A DNA stretch of 64,000 nucleotides, taken from contig NW_020954576.1 in NCBI RefSeq assembly GCF_900497805.2, forward strand, positions 75,778,605 through 75,842,604, in the 5' to 3' direction. The first letter of the stretch is position 1, and every line of letters starts with the position of its first letter. Shown here piece after piece: positions 19,301-31,264 of this stretch. Both the position numbers and the translations under genes were made by a program. The notes under the pieces are model-generated. The model was not told where the DNA came from, ran no database searches, and worked only from the letters and a program-made list of their open reading frames with translations. This DNA comes from Vombatus ursinus. Taxonomy: Eukaryota; Chordata; Mammalia; Diprotodontia; Vombatidae.

Positions 19301-20224
19301 TTGTTTCCTTCCTACCTTTAAGGGATTGCATTTCCCTAGAAACACTCTGTGGAGCTGCTTCACAGGCAATCCTTTCCCATCAGACCTGAACATTTCAAAT
19401 AACTCATGGTAATAGTAGAGATCAAAGTCCAGGTCTTTTTCTAGAACATAACTTCAGTCCCTTGTTACTCTTCCTGAAGGGGACCACTTGGTCAGTCTTT
19501 GTCTCTTTTCAAGATACATGTTTCAGGAAATTCCCATTTTGTTTTTAAGAAGACTGGATTCCAGGAATCTTCAACTTAGGGGTTTCTCTCAGGACAACCC
19601 TTAGGGCTTACACTATGCAGGAAATTTTCCTTCCCTGGCTAGAAAGCTAGGTTCCAGGTTCATGCTACTTAGGAAATCCCCGTTCTAGGGCTACAAGACC
19701 AGATTAAAAGACTCTTCAATTTGGGGTTAACTATGACCCAAGACTAGCATTGAATGGAAACTCTCCGCAGGCCACATGGGGCAAGCACATACAGCTTGCC
19801 TGTTGCTTCTGTTGAAATGTAGTCATCAGAAGCTCCTGGGCAGGGGTAGAGGGTCACCCCCTCAACATACCCTTGCTGGGATCTTGGAAAGAAAGATAGA
19901 AGGAAATGGGTGAAAAAGAATGCTATTATGTGAAGATGATTCCTTTTTTACACTAGCAAAAAAGGGTGGTTCTTCTGACAAGCCTGTCCTCCATAGTCTA
20001 AACCAAACACATCATATCACCCATATCAGTGAAGCCCATCCTCCAGGAGGTACAAAGGTGTGGCTCCAAACCACCAGTTCATCTTGGAGACAGCCCCTAT
20101 CACTGAACCGAAATAGGGAGATGTATTTTTTCCTCTCAGTTGAATAACAATGGGCATGTCCATTGTCTATAAGAAAAATAGTTTCAAAATTCTTGAACAA
20201 AGATTCGATACTCTAAAAGCCCAA
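19301..20224. other. Unannotated intergenic sequence
   Basis: No gene or repeat is recognised. Loosely repeated wording around 19550-19720 (GGATTCCAGGAATC, GGTTCCAGGTTC) is too weak to call. Confidence 0.4.
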
Positions 20225-20560
20225 GTTCATTCAAGTATTTGAATCAAGTATTTATTAACCTCCTCGTTGTGTCCCAAGCACTGAGCTAAGGTGCTGGGGA
20301 TACAAGTACCAAGAAGGAAACAATCACTGCTCACAAGGAACTCACATCCCAACAAATACATATAAAAGATATGCAGCATAAATGCTAAGTGAATAAGTAA
20401 ATATATGCATATGTTTGTATCACACACAAAGTAGTTAAATGCAAGGTAGTTTGGGAGGAAGGGCACTAGCAGCTAGAGGGATCAGGAAAGACTTCATGCA
20501 GAAGAAGGCATCCCAACTGCATCTTAAAGGATGGGAAGTTGACTGGGGAACTTGGATGCT
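20225..20560 (-). mobile_element. L2 LINE 3' part, minus strand
   Basis: It opens with the inverted L2 terminus (GTATTTATTAACCTCCTCGT, CACTGAGCTAAGGTGCTGGG) and continues into L2 body (AAAGACTTCATGCAGAAGAA). It is a separate copy from the one starting at 20665. Confidence 0.65.
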
Positions 20561-20934
20561 CAGCCCTGTCCACTGGATGTCTGTTGGGGCAAATCTCCCT
20601 TCCTGGTAAGTTCATCAGATTGATCGAGGACCATCCTGGATCAACTCCATTCCCTCTTCTACCTCTACTATGTATTAGGTACTAGAAATAGAAAGACTCA
20701 AAGAAAAGCCTCTGTCTTCTAGGAGTTTAATTCTGCTAGTTGAATTCCAACATACACATAAATGAACTCAATACAAAGAAATCTGAGGGAAAGAATCAGG
20801 GAATGTTTCAAGGAGGAGGCTATACCTGAGCTGAACCAAGATTCTGAGATAGAGAGAACATTATAGCTATGAGGACTGGCCTGAGGGAGCATATTGGAGC
20901 AGGAGAGAGACTGTCAGGTTCAGACAGTCCAGTT

Positions 20935-21111
20935 CAGGGGTGGGGAATCTGCTACCTCGAGGCCACAAGTGGCCCTCTAGGTCCTCAAGTGAAGCCTTTT
21001 GACTGAATCCAAACTCTAGGTCCTGAATCCAAGTTTGGATTCAGTCAAAGGGCCGCACTAGAGGATCTAGAGGGCCACATGTGGCTTGGAAGCCTCAGGT
21101 TCCCCACCCTG
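20935..21111. mobile_element. Palindromic hAT MITE with 8-bp target duplication
   Basis: The left arm begins CAGGGGTGGGGAA and the right arm ends TTCCCCACCCTG. The whole 177 bp is a long imperfect palindrome around the repeated phrase TTTGACTGAATCCAA / TTGGATTCAGTCAAAG. It is flanked by GTCCAGTT (20927-20934) and GTCCAGCT (21112-21119). It resembles the marsupial OposCharlie-type hAT family from memory. Confidence 0.85.
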
Positions 21112-21402
21112 GTCCAGCTTATCTGGAATTGGGAGTTTGTGAGGGGAATTAGTGTGAAGTAAGCTAGGAAAGGTGGGTTGGAGCCAGATTGTAGAGGGCT
21201 TTAAATGGCAGGCTGAGAAGTTTATATTTGTCTTTGATCAAGGAAGCAATGTGGTCATCAAAATGGAGGCTCCCAGAGTTGGAAGGGGCGTTAGGCCTTC
21301 CAGTCAGACTTGTACTTGAATAACAATCCCCTCTATAATGTACTTGAAAATAAGCAGTCAAATCTTTGCTTGAAGATGTTTGGTGAGAGGGAAGTTATTT
21401 CT

Positions 21403-21560
21403 TTCTTTCTTTCTTTTTTTTAGGCAATTGGGGTTAAGTGACTTGTCCAGGGTCACACAGCTAGTAGGTGTCAAGCGTTTGGTCTGAGGCCAGATTTGAA
21501 TTCAGGTCCTCCTGACTTCAGGGCCGGTGCTCTATCCACTGCACCACCTAGCTGCCCCTA
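21403..21560 (-). mobile_element. Marsupial tRNA-derived SINE, minus strand
   Basis: It has a T-rich left end and an inverted head ending CACCTAGCTGCCCCT. It is flanked by an exact 17-bp repeat AGAGGGAAGTTATTTCT at 21386-21402 and 21561-21577. Confidence 0.93.
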
Positions 21561-21703
21561 AGAGGGAAGTTATTTCTGAAGGCAGCCTCTTCCACTTTGG
21601 GGTGGCTCTCATTGTTGGGAGGTTTTCCCTTACATCTGGGCCCAATCTGGTTCTCTGAAGCTTGCACTCAAGCTACCTTGTGGGACCCAGAAGAACAAAT
21701 CCC

Positions 21704-21905
21704 AGGGGCAGCTCGGAGTATTTGAAAGAGCACTGGTTTTGTATTCAAAGAACGTGGGTTCAGATCTCACCATGCCACTTACTATCTATCTGGCTTTAAG
21801 CAAATTACAATTTTTTTGGGTTTCAGTGTCCTTATCTGTAAAATGAGCTGATTGTACCTAGTGATCTCTAAGACCCCCTTGCTCCTCTAAATAAATGATC
21901 TTATG
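21704..21905 (+). mobile_element. MIR-type SINE, plus strand
   Basis: AGAGCACTGGTTTTGTATTC, TTATCTGTAAAATGAGCTGA and GTGATCTCTAAGACCCCCTT form a diverged CORE-like unit. Confidence 0.65.
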
Positions 21906-22010
21906 AAGTCAGTCATTATTAAGCACCTACTATGTGCCAGGCACTGTACTAAACACTAGGGAAATGAATGCAAAAAAGAGTCCCTGCTCTGAAGGAGCTC
22001 ATAGTCTAAT
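21906..22010 (-). mobile_element. L2 3' end, minus strand
   Basis: ATTATTAAGCACCTACTATG, GTGCCAGGCACTGTACTAAA and GAAGGAGCTCATAGTCTAAT are the inverted L2 terminus. Confidence 0.8.
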
Positions 22011-22307
22011 GCCCCCTTCCACATGGTTTGCCATTTAGATACCTGGACACAATTACCATGTTCTCCCTAAACATGTTCTTTCAACCTTCTCATCTTCAGT
22101 CTAAACATCTCTAGTTCTTTTGACCCATTCTCATATGGCTTGACTTTGAGGCATTTAATCATTTTGCTTATCTTTCTCTGGACTCTCTCCTGCTTCTTAA
22201 TGTCCCAATTAAATTCCAGCATCCAAAACTGAACATAGTGTTCTAAATGCAGCCTGACTGAGGACCGTGAAGAGTAGGATGACAATTGCCTCATTCCTAG
22301 ACACTAT

Positions 22308-22492
22308 TGTGGTGTGGTGGATAGAGTGCTGGCCCAGGAGTCGAGAAGCCCCAAGTTCAAATCCAACCTCAGACACTTACTGGTTGTGTGACCCTGGGCA
22401 AGTCACTGAATCTCTGCCTGACTCAACTATAAAATGGAGATCATAACAGACATCTACCTCCCAGGGTGGTTGTGAGGATCAAATGAGGTGCA
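22308..22492 (+). mobile_element. MIR-type SINE, plus strand
   Basis: GGTGGATAGAGTGCTGGCCC, CACTTACTGGTTGTGTGACC and GGTTGTGAGGATCAAATGAG are in MIR order. Confidence 0.78.
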
Positions 22493-22647
22493 ACTGCCTC
22501 TTTGACATTCTCTGATTCCCTAATCTTGGCCAGTTGTTAGGGCTTTCTCCTCCAATTTCTTTGTATTAAGCTCATTTATGTGTGTATTGTATCTCAACTG
22601 TTGTGAAGATCAATATTTATAAAGCTCTTGGTAGAGAGCCTACCACA

Positions 22648-22902
22648 TTGTTGTTGTTGTTGTTCGGTTGGGTCTGTCTCTTCATCATTGCATTTGGGGT
22701 TTTCTTGGCAAAGACACTGCAGTGGTTTGCCATTTCCTTCTCCAGCTTGTTTTGCAGATGAGGAAACTGAGGCAAACAGGGTTAAGTGGCTTGCCCAAGG
22801 TCGTGCAACTAGTGAATGTCTAAGGCCAGATTAGAACTCAAGGAAGATAGTCTTTCTGACTCCAAGCCCAGTACTCTTAACTGCTTAGCCACTTAGCTGC
22901 CT
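22648..22902 (-). mobile_element. Mar1-type SINE with RTE-derived tail, minus strand
   Basis: It starts with a TTG repeat (inverted CAA tail), then TTTTCTTGGCAAAGACACTG and GTTTGCCATTTCCTTCTCCA, the CORE body, and the inverted head ending CCACTTAGCTGCC. L2/MIR wording (GAGCATAGTAGATGCTTAAT) resumes just after it. Confidence 0.88.
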
Positions 22903-23000
22903 AGAGCATAGTAGATGCTTAATAAAAGCTTGCCTTTTCCTCCCTCCCCCCATATTGTAGCCTAAGAGTATATTAGTTCTTTTGGCTATCATATTACATT

Positions 23001-23161
23001 TTTTTTGTTTTGTTTTTTGTTTTGGCTAGGCAATGGGGTTAAGTGACTTGCCTAGGGTCACACAGCTAGTAAGTGTCAAATGTCTGAGGTCAGATTTGAA
23101 CTCAGGTCCTCCTGACTCCAGGGCCAGTGCTCTATCCATTATGCCACCTAGCTGCCCCACA
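23001..23161 (-). mobile_element. Marsupial tRNA-derived SINE, minus strand
   Basis: It has a T-rich tail, then GGCTAGGCAATGGGGTTAAG and an inverted head ending CACCTAGCTGCCCC. It is flanked by ATATTACATT at 22991-23000 and 23162-23171. Confidence 0.93.
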
Positions 23162-24360
23162 ATATTACATTGTTGACTCATATTGAGCTTTCTCAGTCCG
23201 TAAAAACGCCCCAAGTTTTTGTTCAGATGAACAAAGTCAAGCCTCCCATATCATGTACTTATGAAGCTGATTTTGTTTAAACCCAAGTATAATGCTTTGC
23301 TTTTGTTCAATTTCATCTTACTTGATTCTACTCCAAACCCTAGACTGTCAAGATCTTTTGGGATAGTGACTTTTGACATTTTAGCTTGAATATTTTGGCT
23401 TTTAATGCATTAGTGATTCTTCCTAGCTTTGTGTCATTTGCAGATTAGCTAAGCATGACATCTCTGCTTTTTTTCTGAGACATTGATGAAAATATAAAAT
23501 GGCATAGGGCCAAGCCTGATCCTTGGGACACTCCCCTACGCACCTCTTTTCAAGTTGACATTGAGCCATTAATGACTCCTTTTTGCGTCTGGCCAATCAA
23601 TTAGCTCTGAATCCAAATAACTGAATTGTTGCCTAACCCACATCTCTCCATCTTTTTTTTTTTTTAAATTTTAAAGGATAGCTAGCATAAAAGACTTTGT
23701 CAGATGCTTTGCTGAAATGTGGGTAAATGATATTTATAGCATTCTCCTGATCCACCAATTCAATAATATTGTCAATAGAAGGAAAATAAGCTCACACCTA
23801 TGCCTTAGGAAGATTATTTTGGCAGCTCTGTGAAGGATGGATCCAAGAGGGGAAATAGTCACAACAGGGAGAGTAATTAGTAGTCTGTGATAATAATCCA
23901 GACAAGACTGATTAGTAGTTGAATTAGGGTGTTGGCTGTACCAGTGGAGAGAAGGGATTGTATGTTGGTGATGTTGTGGAATCTGCAACAATACTAGGCA
24001 ACTGATCTTATATTAAGGGGGAGAAAAAAGGATGATGCTCTAAAGTTGCAAACCTGGGTGCCTAGGAGGATGGCATTTCCATCAGTGAAAATAGGGAAAT
24101 TTGGAGGAAGGGTGTGGTTTGGTTTGGATTTGTTTTTTTTTGCAGGGTGGGGGGTAAAGATAAGCAGTTGTGTTTTGGACATGTTAAATTTAAGATGCCT
24201 ATGCAATACTTAGAATATGTTCACCATGTAGTTGATGTGGGGCTGGAATTTAGGAGAGAGATTAAGGCTAAATATATATATTTGGGAATAATCTGGTTAT
24301 AGAGGAGTTGGTCTTTGAAAGTCCAGGACCTAATCACAGAAAAGGGACTAAAGAGGGGTT

Positions 24361-25396
24361 TCACGGAAAAAATTTAAGCCATGTAAGGCAGTCCTTTTAT
24401 GAGGTATGAATGAATGATGATTGAGCTTGCCCCCGGGTGATCTTTAAAAAACACAGTTTAGTCAGTTAGAAGCCATGGAGGCAGGAACCAGAAGCAGGGA
24501 ACATCATAGTTCCACTCTCCCCCTCTATCATCTGCCATGTCTAAGGGTGGAGCTACTCACCTATAAAGAGACACCCCATCCAGGTCTTGGAGTGTCATTT
24601 CAGTAGTGTTTAAGGTATAGTTGGGGAAACAGAGACATACACTCCAAATGTACTCCTGACAGTCGTGGATAAGGAGAAACAATCACTCGAGGCCAGAAAC
24701 ATCTTCAAGGAGGACTTCTGGCAGCAGAAAAGAGAGCTGGTATGAACTAAAGAGAGAGGTAGTTCTGTCCATTAACGGTCTTATGGAACAGATGTGAGGA
24801 GCTTGGCTGAGCTCCTATGAAGCAAAAATACTTCATCTGGGAGATTTATGAGGATTCCATGTAAGAGAAAGGACTTCCTTGCACAGAGATGTGAGTGTTC
24901 AGCACGTGTATTCCTTACTATTACTGTACTCTGTGCCTACTCTTCCCACAAATGCTCACTGTTCCATGTTATCTGGAGAGACCAAGGAGTGGTCAGATAG
25001 CTGAGAAGAGAATGAGGAGAGAGAGCAGTGTCTTTGAAGCCAAGAAAGGAAAGAGTATGTATTATGAGTGGTTGCTTCACAATGTCAGAACCTACATAGA
25101 AGTTGAGGAGGAGGATATCTTCATATTTGAAAGTTATTCTACTGATAATTATTTGCTTTTTTGTACTTATAAAGCCCATCTGTAGGCTTATGTCTACAGT
25201 GGCTATTTGCAGAACCTGATACTGTTTGTGACTCTGCTCCCTTAGACCCTTAGTCCCAAATTTCTCTAATTACTGAATACCTGTCACCATTTCACAGCAA
25301 TGCTACATCCTTTGAATTTTTACTTCATTGACTTCATCCAAACACTTCATTCTGTCTTTCTTTTCTCCCCTTCAGATCATCCACTAGTATTCCTTC
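24361..25396. other. Unannotated intergenic sequence
   Basis: No gene or repeat is recognised. Open frames here (up to 96 codons) show no family motif. Confidence 0.4.
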
Positions 25397-25645
25397 AGGG
25401 CAGCTAGCTAGGTGTGTCATTGGATAGAATGTGGAAGATCTGAGCTCAAATTCAGCCTCAGAACACTTACTAGCTCTCCAATCCTGGGCAAGTCACTTAA
25501 CCTTTGTTTGCCTCAGTTTCCTCATCTGCAAAATGGGGATCATAATAGCACCTACCTCCCAGGGTTGTTGTGAAGGTCAAATGAGATAAGGTTATAAAGC
25601 ATTCAGCACAGTGTCTGGCACACAGTGAGTATGCTATATATAAAT
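25397..25645 (+). mobile_element. MIR/CORE-SINE, plus strand, near full length
   Basis: The head is CAGGGCAGCTAGCTAGGTGT, the body CCTCAGTTTCCTCATCTGCA and CCAGGGTTGTTGTGAAGGTC, and the end AGCACAGTGTCTGGCACACA. Confidence 0.85.
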
Positions 25646-25689
25646 AAATAAATGTGTTTTATTTAACGCATATATGTATACATATTTGT

Positions 25690-25833
25690 ACTAGAGAAAG
25701 AAATGGCAACCCACTCTAGTACCTTTGCCAAAGAAACGCCATGGACAGTACATTGGCATGCTGTCCTCTGTGGGGTCATGAAGAGTCTGACACAACCAAA
25801 TGACCAAACAACAACAACAATGACAACAATGTA
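25690..25833 (+). mobile_element. RTE/BovB-like LINE 3' tail
   Basis: GAAATGGCAACCCACTCTAG, GAAACGCCATGGACAGTACA and GGGTCATGAAGAGTCTGACA closely follow the BovB 3' end, ending in a CAACAACAA tail. No coding part is attached. Confidence 0.75.
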
Positions 25834-25979
25834 TATTTGCATATACATATACATCTTGCTGCTACCTCGTCCAGTTGTTGGAGGAACTCATTCTATTCTA
25901 ATTAATTGGATGACTCTGAGAATGACTAAAAATGATGATAAAATATTTACATACATAGAAGGAGCAATAAACAATAAGC

Positions 25980-26128
25980 ACAGAAACGTATATGTGTGTA
26001 TATATGTGTATGTACACACACGTGTATGTGTAATACATGTATATATACACAAATATACATATGCATATGTGTGTATGTATGTGTGTATATAATGTGTGTA
26101 TATGTATATGTGTATATATATGCATGTG

Positions 26129-26160
<32 letters not shown>

Positions 26161-26162
26161 TA

Positions 26163-26196
<34 letters not shown>

Positions 26197-26200
26197 TTTG
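25980..26200. repeat. Complex (TA)n/(TG)n/(CA)n/(CG) microsatellite tract
   Basis: TATG, TGTA, CACA and a long TA run form a tract of about 220 bases with alternating purine-pyrimidine order throughout. Many open frames in both directions are artefacts of this composition. Confidence 0.95.
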
Positions 26201-26880
26201 TCTCTCTGCTGATCTCCCTATTTGTGCCATAGGACACAGCTATGCAAGGGTAAAATCCCAGTGGAAGAGATAATGAGCTGCTGGTTTAGCCATGCATGGC
26301 TCTGATCACCACCCAGAGATTAATTTGTAGTGAGCCACATGCCTTCAAGCCAAGGTGGAGAGTCATAAGACAGGGGGTGTGGTGGCCCTCAGAGCACTAA
26401 CAGACAGGCTACCATGGTCTCTAAGCATCACTGAAGGAAGATGGGTAGCAGGCATGAAATATACTTTAAGGTAGAAGTACACCCTAGGGCATATCACTCA
26501 GCAAAGTGCTAATGTGTATATTAATGCATAAACTCAGGTATAGACTTGTTTGGAATACACAGACAAAAACCAAAATGATTTCCTATAAGCCCATAACCCT
26601 GGTATGTGCCAAAGAACTTAGGTCTGGTGAATTAACCCCAAGCTTTTGGCAACCATGAGGTCACATACCAATATAAAAGTGAACCACCCAATACCTTCTC
26701 ATAACCTCTCCAGGGACAGCATCAGATATTCTCAGAAAGAACTGTAGCAGAAACACTCCTGGGATGATTGGATACCCACAAGTCCTAGCTTCTAGATTAT
26801 CTTTGAAGGTCCCCACCCAAGTGACACCACCAAACCTCATCTGAAAGGAAATACTGGCTCTTGAGGTTAGTTATGGAATA
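26201..26880. other. Unannotated intergenic sequence
   Basis: No gene or confident repeat is recognised between the microsatellite and the L1 target duplication. Confidence 0.4.
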
Positions 26881-26893
26881 AGTGTAATAGATT

Positions 26894-29800
26894 AAATTTA
26901 TTTAATGTTTTGAGTTCCAGATTCTATCCCTCTCTTTCTTTCTTCCTCCCCTAGATGGTAAGCAATCAGATATAAGTTATACATGTACAATTATGTAAAA
27001 TATTTCCATATTGGTTATTTTGTACAAGAAGCCTCAAAAGAAAAAAGAAAGAAAGAAAAGTGAAAAATAGCATGCTTCAGTCTGTATTCAGTCAATATCA
27101 GTTCTTTCTCTGGAAGTAGATAGCATGCTTCATTATCTTTGGGATTGTCTTGGATCATTGTATTGCTGAGAATAGCTCAGTCATTCACAGTTAATTATCA
27201 AACAATATTGCTATTACTGTATACAGTGTTCTCCTGGTTCTCTTTCACTATGCATTAGTTCATGTAAGTCTTTCCCAGTTTTTCTGAAATAATTCTTGTC
27301 ATTTTTTGAAATCATGCTTGTTATTTCTTATAGCACAATAATGTTCTGTTATAATCATATATCACAGCTTGTTTAGCTTTCCCCAATTGATGGGCGTCCC
27401 TTTGATTTCTACTTCTTAGCCACCACAAAAAGAGCTGCTATAAATATTTTTGTACCAATACATCCTTTTCCCGTTTTGTGGATGTCTTTGGGATACAGAC
27501 CTAGCAGTAGTATTTCTGTATCAAAGGGTATGCACAGTTTTATAGCCCTTTGGGCATAGTTCCAAATTGCTCTCCAGAATGTTTGGATCAGTTCACAACT
27601 CCACCAATAGTGCATTAGTGTCCCAGTTTTCCCACATGACCTCAAACATCCAACATTTTCCTCTTTTGTCATATTAGCCACTCTGGTAGGTGTGAGGTGA
27701 TACCTCAGAGTTGTTTTAATTTGCATTTCTCTGACCAGTAGTGATTTAGAGCATTTTTTTTATATGATTAGAGATAGCTTTGTTTTCTTTGTCTGAAAAC
27801 TACCTGTTTATATCCTTTGACCATTTATCAATTGGAGAATGACTTGAATTTTTATCACTTTTGCTCAGTTCTCTATGTATTTGAGAAATAAGGCCTTTAT
27901 TAGAGATACTTGTTGTAAATACTCCCTACCACCCAGTTTTCTGCTTTCCTTATAATTTTGTTTGCATTGGTTTTGTTTGTGTTAAACCTTTTTAACTTTA
28001 TATAATCAAAATTATTTATTTTACATTTTGTAATGCTCTCTATATCTTTTTTTGTCCTTATCCATAAATCTAACAGATAAACTATTCCATGCTCTCTTAA
28101 TTTGCGTATAGTATCACACTTTATGTGTAACTCATGTACTCGTTTTGACCTTATCTTAGTATATGGTATGAGATGTTGGTCTATACCTAGTTTCTTCTAT
28201 ACTGTTTTCTAGTTTTCCCAGCAGTTTTTGTCAAATAATGAGTTTTTGTTCCAAAAGCTTGAATCTTTGGGTTTATCATATAATATGGTCATTTACTATA
28301 ATGTAATTTGTATCTAATCTATTCCACTGATCCACCACTCTAATCTTAGCCAGTACCAGATTGTTTTGATACCTACTGCTTTATAATACTTTGAGATCGA
28401 GTATGGCTAGATCACCTTCTTTTGCATTTTTTTTTCATTGATTCCCTTGATAACCTTGAGCTTTTTTTCTCCTAGATGAATTTTGTTATTATTTTTTCTA
28501 GCTCTAAAAAATAACTTTTGATGGCACTGAATAAATAGATTATTTTAGGTAGAATTGCCAATTTTATTATATTGGCTTGACCTACCCATGAGCAATTAAT
28601 ATTTTTCCAGTTGTTTAGATCTGACTTTATTTGTGTCAAGTATTTTATAGTTGTGTTCATATAGTTCCTGTTCATATAGTTTGTCTTGGCAGGTAAACTC
28701 CCAAGTATTTTATATTGTTAAAGTTATTTTAAATGGAATTTCTTTTTCTATCTCTTACTGTTGGATTTTGGTGGTAATATATAGGAATGCTGATGACTTA
28801 TGCGGGCTTATTTTGTATCCCACAACTTTGCTAAAATCATTAATAATTTCAAATAGTTTTTTAGTTGATTATATAGGATTTTCTAAGTATAACATCATAT
28901 CATCTGCAAAGCATGATAGTTCTGTTTCCTCATTGCCTATTCTAATTCCTTTAATTTCTTTTTCTTCTCTTATTGTGATAGCTAATATTTCTAGTACAAT
29001 ATTAAAGAATAGGGGCTTCATCTCTGATTGTATTGGGAATGCTTCTAGCTTCTCCACATTAAAGAGAGCTTACTAATGGTTTTAGATAAATGTAACTTAT
29101 CATTTTAAGGTAAGCTCAATTTATTCCTATGTTCTTTAGTGTTTTTAATAGGAATGGGTGCTGTATTTTGTCGAAGGCTTTTTCTTCATCTATTGACATA
29201 ATCGTATGATTTCTCTTGGTTTTGTTATGTTTTGTTATGGTCAGTTATGCTGATAGTTTTCCTAATGTTGAACCAGTCCTGCATTCCTGGTATAAATCCC
29301 ATCTGGTCATAGTATATGATGCTTGTGATATGTTACTGTAATCTCTTTGCTAGTTTTTTATTTAACATTTTTGCATCAATATTTGTTAGGGAAATTGATG
29401 TATAATTTTCTTTCTCTGTTTTGGCTTTTCCTGTTTTGGTTATCAGCACCATATTTGTGTAGTAAAAGGAATTTGGTATGACTCCTGATTTGCCTATTTT
29501 CTCAAATAGTTTATATAGTATTAGGATTAACTGTTCTTTAAATGTTTGGTAGAATTCACTTGTGAATCCATATGATCCTTAATACTATTAATTTGGTTCT
29601 CTTCTTTCCTTTTTTAAATAAAATCAATCAGTGATTTATCTATTTTATTGGTTTCTTCATAAAACCAGCTTCTAGTTTTATTAGTTCAATGATTTTCTCT
29701 CAATTTTATTAATCTCTCTTTTGATTTTTAGGATTTCCGATTTGGTGTTTAATTGGGGGTTTTTAATTTGTTCTTTTTCTAGTTTTTTTTAGTTGCATGC

Positions 29801-30707
29801 CCAATTCATTGATCTGCTTTTTCTCTGTTTTATTGATGTAAGCAATTAGAGATATAAATTTTCCCCTAAGCACCACTTTGGCTGCATCCCGTAAGTTTTG
29901 GTATGCTGTCTCATTGTTGTCATTTTCTTTAATGAAATTATTGATTGTTTCTCTGATTTGTTCTTTGACCCACTTGTTTTTTAGGATTAGATTATTTAAT
30001 TTTCAATTAATTTTTAATCTTCCTTTCCATTGTCCATTATTGAATGTTATTTTTATTGAATTATGATCTGAAAAGGATGCATTTACTGTTTCTGCTTTTC
30101 TGCATTTGGTTGTGAGGTGTTTATGTCCTAATACATGGTTGGGTTTTGTATAGGTGCCATATACTGCTGAGAAAAACGTATTTTCTTTCTATTTCCATTC
30201 AATTTTCTCCAGAGATCTACCATATTTAACTTTTCCAGAATTTTATTCACCTCCTTACCTTCTTTCTCGTTTATTTTTTCGTTAGATTTATCTAGTTCTG
30301 GAGGAGAATGTTGAGGTCCCCCACTAGTAAAGTGTTATTATCTATTTCCTCCTATAACTCATTCAACTTCTCCATCAAAAATTTAGATGCTATACAATTT
30401 AGTGCATATGTGTTTAGTTTTGATATGACTTCATTGTCTATGGTACCTTTCAGCAAGATATAGTTGCCTTCTTTATCTCCTTTAATCAGATCTGTTTTTT
30501 GCTTTTGCTTTGTCTGAGATCATGATTGCTACCCCTGCTTTCTTTGCTTCAGCTGAAGCGTAGTAGATTCTGCTCCAGCCCTTTACCTTTAACCCTGTGT
30601 GTATGTCGCTGCTTCAAATGTATTTCTTGTAAACAACATGTTGTAGGATTCTGTTTTTTAATCCATTCTGCTATCCACTTCCATTTTATGGGTGAATTCA
30701 TCCCAAG
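26894..30707 (-). mobile_element. 5'-truncated L1 LINE, minus strand, with ORF2 from endonuclease to 3' UTR
   Basis: The minus strand reads the start of the ORF2 endonuclease near 30700 (GMNSPIKWKWIAEWIKKQNP), the reverse transcriptase catalytic motif FADD at 28899-28910, and the C-terminal WWSCELIQTFWRAIWNYAQR near 27570. The 3' UTR fills 26894-27400. ORF2 is broken into several frames, so it is inactive. An exact 12-bp duplication GTGTAATAGATT flanks it at 26882-26893 and 30708-30719. ORF1 and the 5' UTR are absent, the usual result of incomplete reverse transcription. Confidence 0.93.
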
Positions 30708-30905
30708 GTGTAATAGATTTTGACTTGTAATGGGCCTTAGGGTCATCTTATTACACATGAGGAAACTGAGGCAAAGAGAGATAAAGTGACTTGCCCAAAG
30801 CCCTACAGATGGTCAGTAACAGAAGCAATATTGGAACCCAGGTCCTGTGATTTCAGATCTCACACTCAGTATACTATCTCACGAGAACCTCATATTGCTA
30901 ATTTT
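30708..30905 (-). mobile_element. MIR-type SINE, minus strand
   Basis: CACATGAGGAAACTGAGGCA, GTGACTTGCCCAAAGCCCTA and TGGAACCCAGGTCCTGTGAT are inverted CORE-SINE wording, partly overlapping the L1 target site. Confidence 0.75.
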
Positions 30906-31264
30906 CACTCTCATTTGGCCAAATGGGCACCTCTCTCATTTCTAAAGCTACAGAAAAATGTAGTTCAAACTTGAGACAAAAAGTTTCTCTTTTCCTCTCT
31001 GTTGTAGGCAATCTCCATGTCTGTGTAACACTTTAAAAATATTTGAATGTGATTTCATTTACATATTTTATTTACTTCTTACACTGACCTATTTTGTCGT
31101 CAATTCAAATTATAGTGGTTCTGTCCTTTCTGGCAGTGTGTTAAGCCCTATTTACACAAAGACATCTTCTCCTTTAGCTAAGGACACCATACTAACTGAA
31201 CATGCCAGACACAGCAGCTCTCCTGTGCCACTTGGTAAATAAATCCAGTCCATTCTCAGTTATG
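30906..31264. other. Unannotated intergenic sequence
   Basis: Nothing is recognised in this stretch. Confidence 0.4.

Larger units (their letters stand above)
21259..23790 (-). mobile_element. L3/CR1 LINE 3' UTR, minus strand, cut by six SINE/L2 pieces
   Basis: CR1-type 3' UTR wording appears in order: GCAGCCTCTTCCACTTTGGG (21580), CTTTCTCTGGACTCTCTCCT (22170), CCAAAACTGAACATAGTGTT (22220), TTGTGTCATTTGCAGATTAG (23430), GCATAGGGCCAAGCCTGATC (23500) and GACTTTGTCAGATGCTTTGC (23692). The gaps between them are filled by the SINE and L2 insertions listed separately. No open frame remains. Confidence 0.7.
20665..24360 (-). mobile_element. L2 LINE, minus strand, split by hAT, L3/CR1 and SINE insertions
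   Basis: L2 pieces lie at 20665-20934, 21112-21258 and 23791-24360. Read on the minus strand the last piece encodes RHLKFNMSKTQLLIF, an L2 reverse transcriptase wording, then LNWWIRRML-side sequence. The middle piece encodes LPFKALYNLAPTHLS, the L2 C-terminal motif. The order is that of one L2 copy interrupted by later insertions. All frames are broken. Confidence 0.7.

Noticed and set aside
25703-26273. Several overlapping open frames of 78-129 codons on both strands
   Set aside because: They are produced by the TG/TA/CA microsatellite, where stop codons are rare. Their products are Tyr/Ile/Cys/Val repeats.
28651-29076. 141-codon plus-strand frame
   Set aside because: It is antisense to the L1 reverse transcriptase on the minus strand.
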